Source of the DNA: an uncultured Mycoplasmatota bacterium
Lineage (GTDB): Bacteria; Bacillota_I; Bacilli_A; RF39; UBA660
Direction: 5' to 3'
Assembly (NCBI GenBank): GCA_948437815.1
Contig: CAOJKG010000030.1
Span: forward strand, 1-10,146
Length of the DNA stretch: 10,146 nt
Below the pieces are notes generated by a model that did no database searches, was not told the origin of the DNA, and saw only the letters and a list, made by a program, of their open reading frames with translations. The translations under genes were made by a program, and so were the position numbers. This document shows, in pieces, positions 4,985-10,146 of the stretch; the stretch's first letter is position 1, and each line of letters starts with the position of its first letter.

Positions 4985-7063
4985 TTAATTTCTCTCCTTT
5001 ATGATATTTTTACTGCAATAATAAGTAATTAAGAAATAGCCTCCATAAATAATTACTAAGAATATACCTGTCATAATAATTGATGGTAATAATTCATCTG
5101 TACCAAATACTTCTAATATTTTTACAGCAAACTTTATGCCAAATATTGAATGAATTATCGCAAGTATTAATGGAAGAAGAAAGAAGATTCCAATTTGTCT
5201 AAATAATGCTTTATTGATTAACTTTTCATCTGTACCAATTTTTCTTAACATTCTAAATCTTTCTTTATTATCGCTACTTTCTGATAATTCTTTTAAGCCT
5301 AATATTGCTGCACTACTTATCATAAAAATTACACCTAAATAAAGACCAATAAATGTTACCATTACTGTTAGACTATTTGTAGATTCTTTTATAGAAAGTT
5401 TGCTTGTTCCATCTGGAATTAAATACCTATTTTTGATTGGACTTTTATCTAGTTCATTTAAACTACTTTCAATGTTTCTGATTTCTTCTTTATCAGTAGT
5501 ATTATAGTTTCCCATTAACATATCGCTATAAAGATAATTTTCATCTACAACTTTGTCTGAAACAACAATAACTCCAGAATTAATACTTTGACTAGACATT
5601 TCAATAAAACCATTTTGACATTCATCATATTTTGGTTTTAATGTATATCCAAATAAATTTATGGTTTCTCTATTTTTTAATGCAATGTTTCTAGTATTAA
5701 CCATTGATTTAAAATCTGCTAGAATTATATATTCATCATCATCTAATATGTAAGTATCAATTCCATAAAGTTTGGCAATTTTATTATAATCACTTATCGT
5801 TATTATAGTTTCCATTGTATCATACTTTAAAAATGGAAACTGAGTTCTAATACTTTCTAATTTTGAACCTAAAGTATGATTTAAAGTTAAATCCGGAGTT
5901 CTATAAATATTAACTTGTATATATTCTTTTAAGTACTTAGTTATTTCAAAATCAAAAATATTTAATTTTTCTATTACATCAATATGAGAATTTTTAATTT
6001 GATTCTCATTATATCCATAAGATAAATTTGTATCATACCAATGTGGAGCATCCATATTTTGCTTATTTGTAAGTTGTATATCTACTGGAGCAAATTTTTT
6101 TATTCCTTCATTCATTGAATTTTTCAAAGTTAAACAAGCAGATAATAAACATATTGTTACAAATAACATTAAACAAATAATTGTTGTTGAAAAAACTGTT
6201 GTGTTTATTTTACTTGAGAATTGTCTTAATGTAAAACTATTCAATCCTTTGTAATAAAACTTTTTCATTGATTTGAAGATTTTTAAAATAAGACCTGATA
6301 ATGACCAGAAAATAAAAAATGTACTTATAGAACCCATCATAATTGGTATTAAAATATCTTTTGCATCTTGCATAGTTAAAAATCCATCTGTTACTATGTA
6401 ATAAGCACGAGATAAAACTAAAATTGATATTATAAATATAATTATACAAAAACCTGTATTCTTAAGTTTTAATTTTTCTGATTTCTTATCGCCATGTAAT
6501 AAATCTATTAATTTACATTTGCTTACACTTATAGTATTAAAAATCATTACAAATAGATACATCACACTAAAATAAATGATAGTTTTTATACAAGCAGAGC
6601 TAGAAAAAACAAATGTAAATTTAGTTAAATCTGCTTCAAACATATTTACAACAATAATACTCATAAGCTGAGAAAGAATAGTTCCTAGTCCTAAGCCTAC
6701 AACAAGTGATAGAATTCCTATAAATAAAGTTTCAAAGAATAATATCATTGATATTTTCCTTTTACTCATTCCAAGCGTTAAGTAAATTCCAAATTCTTTA
6801 TTTCTTCTTTTCATTAAAAATCTTGAAGCATATATTATTAAAAATCCTAATATAAATGATACAAATATACTAACTGCTCCTAGCATATTCATCATAAGTT
6901 TAATTAACTCTTGTGTACTCTCTGATACATCCATCATTGCGGTTTGAGTATCTAGAGCATTAAATACATAAAAAATTGATATACCAAGAATTAATGTAAA
7001 AAAGTAGATGGTATAGTCTTTTATACTTTTCTTGATATTTTTTAAAGATAACTTAGAGAGCAT
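4985..7063 (-). CDS. BceB/YxdM-type ABC transporter permease (FtsX fold)
   Basis: I choose the ATG at 7061-7063 (MLSKLSLKNIKK), giving 692 aa. GGTGGAG sits 8 bases upstream, whereas the in-frame GTG at 7076-7078 lies inside that ribosome binding site. The layout is that of BceB-type permeases. There is an N-terminal cytoplasmic stretch, then TM1 (YTIYFFTLILGISIF...), then further TMs with the FtsX core after the RNKEFGIYLTLGMSKRKI block. Seven TMs precede a large extracellular domain of about 230 residues (roughly 320-555), and three TMs follow. Such permeases recognise cell-envelope-active peptides or their lipid targets and also signal to a BceS-type kinase. The extracellular domain decides specificity and shows no recognisable motif. 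It overlaps the ATPase gene by 11 bases. Confidence 0.9.
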   Translation of the reverse strand: MLSKLSLKNIKKSIKDYTIYFFTLILGISIFYVFNALDTQTAMMDVSESTQELIKLMMNMLGAVSIFVSFILGFLIIYASRFLMKRRNKEFGIYLTLGMSKRKISMILFFETLFIGILSLVVGLGLGTILSQLMSIIVVNMFEADLTKFTFVFSSSACIKTIIYFSVMYLFVMIFNTISVSKCKLIDLLHGDKKSEKLKLKNTGFCIIIFIISILVLSRAYYIVTDGFLTMQDAKDILIPIMMGSISTFFIFWSLSGLILKIFKSMKKFYYKGLNSFTLRQFSSKINTTVFSTTIICLMLFVTICLLSACLTLKNSMNEGIKKFAPVDIQLTNKQNMDAPHWYDTNLSYGYNENQIKNSHIDVIEKLNIFDFEITKYLKEYIQVNIYRTPDLTLNHTLGSKLESIRTQFPFLKYDTMETIITISDYNKIAKLYGIDTYILDDDEYIILADFKSMVNTRNIALKNRETINLFGYTLKPKYDECQNGFIEMSSQSINSGVIVVSDKVVDENYLYSDMLMGNYNTTDKEEIRNIESSLNELDKSPIKNRYLIPDGTSKLSIKESTNSLTVMVTFIGLYLGVIFMISSAAILGLKELSESSDNKERFRMLRKIGTDEKLINKALFRQIGIFFLLPLILAIIHSIFGIKFAVKILEVFGTDELLPSIIMTGIFLVIIYGGYFLITYYCSKNIIKERN

Positions 7064-7817
7064 CAGATAAGTCTCCACCTAAGAGAGTTACTACATCAAT
7101 AATCTTATCAAAAAATTCTTTTCTGGAATCATTTCCTTTATTAATTTCTTTAAAAATTTTACCATCCTTGATAAAGACCACTCTTCTAGCATAGGAAGCC
7201 GTAAAAGCATCATGAGTTACCATTAGAATTGTAGCGCCAAGTTCGTCTAAATAATTGAATTTCTCTAGTAACATTTTAGCAGACTTAGAATCCAAAGCTC
7301 CTGTTGGTTCATCAGCGAGTACTAACTTCGGGTTTGTAATAATTGCTCTTGCACTTGCTACTCTTTGCTTTTGTCCTCCACTCATTTGATATGGATATTT
7401 AGACAAAATAGATTCTATATCAAGTTCTTCAGCAACTTTCTTAATTCGCATATCTATTTCTTTGGCACTTACATTTTGAATTGATAAAGCAAGAGCAATA
7501 TTCTCATAAGCTGTTAAGGTATCTAATAAATTAAAGTCTTGAAAAATAAATCCTAGTTCTTCTCTCCTAAATTTATTAAGGTCATTTCCTTTTAATTTTG
7601 TGATGTCTGTCCCACCTACATAGATATGTCCACTTGTTACATGATCTATTGTTGACACAACATTTAGAAGTGTTGTTTTTCCACTTCCACTAGCTCCCAT
7701 AATAGCAACAAATTCACCTTTTTCTACATCTAGTGACAAATTATCAATAGCCTTAGTTAAAGAGGAACGACTACCATAATACTTTTCAATATTCTCCACT
7801 TTTAAAATATTCTCCAT
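7053..7817 (-). CDS. BceA/YxdL-type ABC transporter ATPase
   Basis: This 254-aa protein is a complete MacB/LolD-like nucleotide-binding domain. Walker A is GASGSGKT (41-48), the Q-loop is Q93, the signature is MSGGQKQR (145-152), Walker B is LVLADEPTGALDS (165-177) and the H-loop is H202 (MVTHDA). It powers the permease encoded at 4985. The ATG at 7815-7817 has AAAGGAG about 8 bases upstream. It follows the kinase gene after an 89-base gap that holds its own operator and promoter, so the transporter genes can be induced separately from the regulatory genes. All catalytic residues are present. Confidence 0.95.
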   Translation of the reverse strand: MENILKVENIEKYYGSRSSLTKAIDNLSLDVEKGEFVAIMGASGSGKTTLLNVVSTIDHVTSGHIYVGGTDITKLKGNDLNKFRREELGFIFQDFNLLDTLTAYENIALALSIQNVSAKEIDMRIKKVAEELDIESILSKYPYQMSGGQKQRVASARAIITNPKLVLADEPTGALDSKSAKMLLEKFNYLDELGATILMVTHDAFTASYARRVVFIKDGKIFKEINKGNDSRKEFFDKIIDVVTLLGGDLSDAL

Positions 7818-7841
7818 ATATTTTTTCTCCTTTCATATATA

Positions 7842-7870
7842 ATATTAAATCAAAAATATTGTTTTGTCGT
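7842..7870 (-). promoter_or_regulatory. Putative transporter-operon promoter: ACGACA-17-TAATAT
   Basis: On the minus strand the -35 ACGACA (7865-7870) and -10 TAATAT (7842-7847) are each 4/6 to consensus with a 17-base spacer. It is weak, as expected for an activator-dependent promoter, and lies just downstream of the operator at 7880-7905. The operator centre would be near -62. Confidence 0.45.
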
Positions 7871-7879
7871 TCGTTTAAT

Positions 7880-7905
7880 CTTACAAAACATTACAATTTC
7901 GTAAG
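7880..7905 (-). promoter_or_regulatory. Putative response-regulator operator upstream of the ATPase gene
   Basis: The core TTACGAAATTGTAA (7891-7904, minus strand) is identical to the one upstream of the regulator gene at 9640-9653. It fits the TNACA-N4-TGTAA pattern I recall for BceR-like regulators, with one change. Here it is embedded in a larger imperfect inverted repeat (CTTACGAAA...TTTTGTAAG). On the plus strand it also reads as two TTACAA units exactly 10 bases apart (7881, 7891), the spacing OmpR-family dimers favour. Confidence 0.65.
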
Positions 7906-7906
7906 A

Positions 7907-8926
7907 TTATTTAGCTATCTCATAAAAATCGTTTTTAGCAAATGTGATATAAACTCTAGTATATTTATTAGCTGATGATTCAATTTTAATAGTATGACCT
8001 AATCTTTCACACATATTTTTTGCAATATATAAACCCATTCCAGTTGACTTACTTCTAACACGACCATTTTCTCCTGTAAAACTTTTATCAAAAACTTGCT
8101 TTATGTCTGTTTCTTTAATTCCAATACCATTATCCTCTATTATAAGAATTACTTTTGTTTTTTCTTCTCTTATTGATATCTTTATATATGAGTTTTTTAT
8201 ATTTCTTTTATATTTTATAGAATTATTTACTATTTGTCCTAAAATAAATTCTAACCATTTGGAATCACTAAAAACTAAAGCATTTGTTTTCTCTACAATA
8301 AATTCAATGTTATTATCAAGTAAATCATCCATATTTTTAAGACCTATATTTTTTATTATACTTCCAAGATTTATTTCTTTTATTAGATAGTCTTTTTCTG
8401 CATTTTCACTTCTAACATAATAAAGTACTTGTTCTACATAGTCCTCTAATTTTTTTATTTGAGCTTTTATTTTTGGATTTATTTCATTTTTATGATTATT
8501 AATTGTTAAAATAAGTGAAGCAAGAGGTACTTTGACTTCATGAATCCACATTTCTACATATTCTTTAAAGTCTCTTTTACTTTTATCTATTTTATTTACA
8601 TTTTCTAAAAAAGATTTGTTAATTTCATAAAGAGCTTGATAAAGAATTTTACCTTCATAAAACTCAGGATTTTCTAAAGTCTCTAAAACTAAATATGCTT
8701 TATCTAATCCTTCAATATTATATAAAAGTTCACTATAAAACTTTTTCTTTCTAAAATAGTCTATTAATAAAATTGTTAAATTACATATCAAAAATATAAC
8801 TAATACAGGAATAATAATTTCTATATTTACTTTAAATGCCATTAACATTAGATAAATAATTATTATAGTTATGAATGTTGTAACAATAGCATATATTTTA
8901 TCTTTTAAATAAGCATTCATTTTCAT
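7907..8926 (-). CDS. Intramembrane-sensing histidine kinase (BceS/YxdK type)
   Basis: This 339-aa protein has two N-terminal transmembrane helices (about residues 12-31 and 37-57) with only a few residues between them, so no extracellular sensor domain. That is the hallmark of kinases that sense through a partner ABC transporter. The H-box is MWIHEVKVPLASL with phospho-acceptor H129. The N-box is QIVNNSIKYK (N234-235), the G1 box is EDNGIGI (264-270), the F region is near F284 and the G2 box is STGMGLYIAK. All ATP-binding motifs are intact. The start ATG overlaps the regulator stop as ATGA, so the pair is co-translated. An internal ATG two codons later is possible. Confidence 0.92.
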   Translation of the reverse strand: MKMNAYLKDKIYAIVTTFITIIIIYLMLMAFKVNIEIIIPVLVIFLICNLTILLIDYFRKKKFYSELLYNIEGLDKAYLVLETLENPEFYEGKILYQALYEINKSFLENVNKIDKSKRDFKEYVEMWIHEVKVPLASLILTINNHKNEINPKIKAQIKKLEDYVEQVLYYVRSENAEKDYLIKEINLGSIIKNIGLKNMDDLLDNNIEFIVEKTNALVFSDSKWLEFILGQIVNNSIKYKRNIKNSYIKISIREEKTKVILIIEDNGIGIKETDIKQVFDKSFTGENGRVRSKSTGMGLYIAKNMCERLGHTIKIESSANKYTRVYITFAKNDFYEIAK

Positions 8927-9585
8927 GACAAAATATACCCCATTCCTTTGCGAGTATCTATTGCATTATCATAACCAATACTTTTTAATTTTGTTCTTAA
9001 TCTACTGATGTTAACTGTTAGAGCATTATCATTTATAAATTCCTCATTATTCCATAACGAAGTCATTAACTCATCACGAGTAACAATTCTATTTTGGTGA
9101 TTAACTAAATAACTAAATATTATCATTTCATTTTTAGTTAAAATAATTTCTTCATTACCTTTTTTTATTATTCCTTTTGAAATATTTATAGTTAAATCTT
9201 TGAATATCAGCGTGTCTGAATTATTATTTAATCTTTTTAAAACTGCTCCAATTCTCAATAATAAAATATTAGGATTATATGGTTTGGTTATATAATCATC
9301 AGCTCCATATGTAATAGATAACGCTTCATCAATATCAGAATTTCTACTTGTTACCATAATTACAGGAATATTTGATGATTCTCTTAAATTTTTAAGTAAT
9401 ATTTCCCCATTCATATATGGTATATTTATATCAAGCAAAATTAAGTCTGGCTTTATATCCAATATTTCATTTAATGGATTTTTAAAATCATTCAAAATGA
9501 TACTACTATAGTTGTTGCTATCTAACAAATTTTTAAGTTCATTAGAAATAAGTTCATCATCTTCAATAATAAGTATTTTTTGCAT
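8923..9585 (-). CDS. OmpR/PhoB-family response regulator (BceR/YxdJ type)
   Basis: This 220-aa protein has a receiver domain (1-115) with D9-D10, phospho-acceptor D52 (LILLDINIP), T79 and K101 (ITKPY). A winged-helix DNA-binding domain follows (about 125-220): ILTKNEMIIFSYL, the recognition region DNALTVNISRLRTKL, and the wing RKGMGYILS. It is expected to bind the repeated TTACGAAATTGTAA sites before its own gene and before the ATPase gene. The ATG at 9583-9585 has GTGGTG upstream. The gene heads the operon. Confidence 0.93.
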   Translation of the reverse strand: MQKILIIEDDELISNELKNLLDSNNYSSIILNDFKNPLNEILDIKPDLILLDINIPYMNGEILLKNLRESSNIPVIMVTSRNSDIDEALSITYGADDYITKPYNPNILLLRIGAVLKRLNNNSDTLIFKDLTINISKGIIKKGNEEIILTKNEMIIFSYLVNHQNRIVTRDELMTSLWNNEEFINDNALTVNISRLRTKLKSIGYDNAIDTRKGMGYILS

Positions 9586-9611
9586 ATATTCACCACATTT
9601 CTTTATTATAT

Positions 9612-9653
9612 ATTATACCACGTATAAGCTCATTATATATTACAATTTCGTAA
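9612..9653 (-). promoter_or_regulatory. Promoter and operator of the regulator-kinase genes
   Basis: A perfect -10 TATAAT is at 9612-9617, but no -35 resembles consensus at 16-18 bases (ATATAT). The operator core TTACGAAATTGTAA is at 9640-9653, centred close to -41, where it overlaps the -35 position. This arrangement is typical of a promoter activated by an OmpR-type regulator, so autoregulation is likely. Confidence 0.6.
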
Positions 9654-9656
9654 CAT

Positions 9657-9686
9657 AAAAAAAAGCAAATCAATATGTTCTGCTTT
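9657..9686 (-). terminator. Intrinsic terminator after the 31-codon gene
   Basis: AAAGCA (9681-9686) pairs with TGCTTT (9662-9667) on the minus strand, followed by an unbroken run of T (9657-9664). It lies 8 bases after the small gene's stop and ends 3 bases before the regulator's operator, so it insulates the module from upstream transcription. Confidence 0.7.
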
Positions 9687-9693
9687 ATAAATT

Positions 9694-9789
9694 TTACCAT
9701 AATAAGTTTATTGCACAGGCAATAGCTATACCTATTAAAATTATTATCCATCCTATTGTTTTTTTATGCTCTTTAACCCATTTTGACAT
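9694..9789 (-). CDS. 31-aa small membrane peptide
   Basis: The ORF starts at ATG (9787-9789) behind TAGGAGTG and ends at TAA (9694-9696). It begins MSKWVKEHKKTIGW. A hydrophobic helix of about 15-18 residues follows (ILIGIAIACAIN) and it ends LLW. It has its own extended -10 promoter (TGATATAAT, 9831-9839) and its own terminator, so it is a monocistronic small gene. It may be a small hydrophobic protein of the kind found near peptide-defence loci, or a toxin-like peptide. No SD-masking hairpin or antisense promoter is visible, unlike the locus at 2015. The family is unrecognised. Confidence 0.6.
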   Translation of the reverse strand: MSKWVKEHKKTIGWIIILIGIAIACAINLLW

Positions 9790-9830
9790 ATTTAGCACTC
9801 CTATCTGTTCAATAAATTAATATTTTTTTA

Positions 9831-9839
9831 ATTATATCA
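9831..9839 (-). promoter_or_regulatory. Extended -10 promoter of the 31-aa peptide
   Basis: Minus strand TGATATAAT: a perfect -10 (9831-9836) with TGn. The -35 at 17 bases is only TTTATT (3/6). Transcription would start near 9824, giving a leader of about 35 bases. Confidence 0.5.
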
Positions 9840-9903
9840 AATTCTCATAATAAAATAAAGTTTTTAAAATAACTTTTTATAAATTATGCCAATTTTCAAA
9901 TGA

Positions 9904-9932
9904 ATTTCAGTTTTTAATAAATTAACTGAAAT
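9904..9932. repeat. Inverted repeat in the gap after the DUF1003-type gene
   Basis: ATTTCAGTT (9904-9912) and AACTGAAAT (9924-9932) form a perfect 9-bp stem with an 11-base loop. No T-run follows on either strand, so it is not a standard terminator. A second, imperfect nested repeat (GTTC...GAAC, TGCA...TGCA) lies at 9938-9988. Together they may be the structured 3' UTR of the gene ending at 9998. Confidence 0.4.
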
Positions 9933-9997
9933 AAGTCTGCATTTTCGTTCTTACTTTAATAAAGCTGAACTTACTCTAAAAATTTGCATCTTGTTTT

Positions 9998-10146
9998 TTA
10001 CTTTTTTATACTTTCTAATATTTTTAATATTTCTTTTTGATTTTTTTCAATCTTTTCTATTTTATCATGTAATTCTTCTAAAATAAGTTCGCTTTTTAAG
10101 TCTGTTCGATAATCATTTTTACTTCTTAAACTATCTCTTTTGGCTT
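9998..10146 (-). CDS. DUF1003-like protein, C-terminal fragment (runs off the right edge)
   Basis: The last 49 codons are open to the window edge and end at TAA (9998-10000). The peptide reads KRDSLRSKNDYRTDLKSE, then LILEELHDKIEKIEKNQKEI, then a short lysine-rich end. The pattern R-R--ND(Y)--NLKAELEI--LHEK(L/I) is the characteristic tail of DUF1003 membrane proteins: after two TM helices comes an amphipathic helix, likely coiled coil. The upstream TM part is outside the window. The function of the family is unknown. Confidence 0.6.
   Translation of the reverse strand, partial: AKRDSLRSKNDYRTDLKSELILEELHDKIEKIEKNQKEILKILESIKK

Noticed and set aside
6237..6449. Minus-strand 70-codon ORF inside the permease gene
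   Set aside because: Alternative frame of a clearly coding region, with no family resemblance.
7064..7078. Upstream GTG start for the permease (5 extra residues)
   Set aside because: The GTG lies within GGTGGAG, which is the ribosome binding site for the ATG at 7061-7063.
8103..8390. Plus-strand 95-codon ORF opposite the kinase gene
   Set aside because: Antisense shadow of conserved kinase motifs.

Overview
The window is strongly AT-rich, with AT-rich codon choice, AAAGGAG-type ribosome binding sites and ATG/TTG starts. TGA is used as a stop, so the standard bacterial code fits. The content (a BceRS-BceAB-type peptide-sensing module with YxeA and VanZ-like proteins, and small Gram-positive-type membrane peptides) points to a low-GC Bacillota, probably clostridial or a relative. 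I cannot name the species. Nearly every gene lies on the minus strand, so the reading order runs from high to low coordinates.

Right edge, 9694-10146: the 3' end of a DUF1003-type gene, then a gap of about 200 bases with inverted repeats, then a 31-codon membrane peptide gene with its own promoter and terminator. From about 9653 down to 3009 comes a two-component/ABC-transporter module. It holds an OmpR-type response regulator and a short histidine kinase of the intramembrane-sensing (BceS) type with ATGA overlap. An ABC ATPase and a 10-TM FtsX-type permease follow, with an 11-base overlap. Next come a 43-aa membrane peptide not listed among long ORFs, a VanZ-RDD fusion, a YxeA-family exported protein (TTGA overlap) and a stand-alone receiver domain. 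A shared 14-base site, TTACGAAATTGTAA on the coding strand, lies in front of both the regulator gene and the ATPase gene. It is probably the regulator's operator. By family knowledge, such modules sense and resist cell-envelope-active antimicrobial peptides; the gene set resembles B. subtilis yxdJKLM-yxeA with VanZ-RDD and a receiver added.

Left part, 1-2920: a 2H phosphoesterase gene with a strong promoter, a DUF5131 (phage Gp37/Gp68-like) gene, and a class I SAM methyltransferase gene one base from the start of a NUDIX hydrolase gene that runs off the window.

The most interesting item is at 1925-2238. It is the only well-supported plus-strand gene in the window and looks like a complete, compact type I toxin-antitoxin locus. 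An extended -10 promoter drives an mRNA of about 220 nt encoding a 27-aa membrane peptide. The Shine-Dalgarno sequence is locked in a near-perfect hairpin, and the mRNA's first 13 bases can pair with its 3' end. A second extended -10 promoter on the opposite strand would make an antisense RNA of about 110 nt ending at a hairpin with a T-rich tail. I do not recognise the toxin peptide family, so it may be undescribed.
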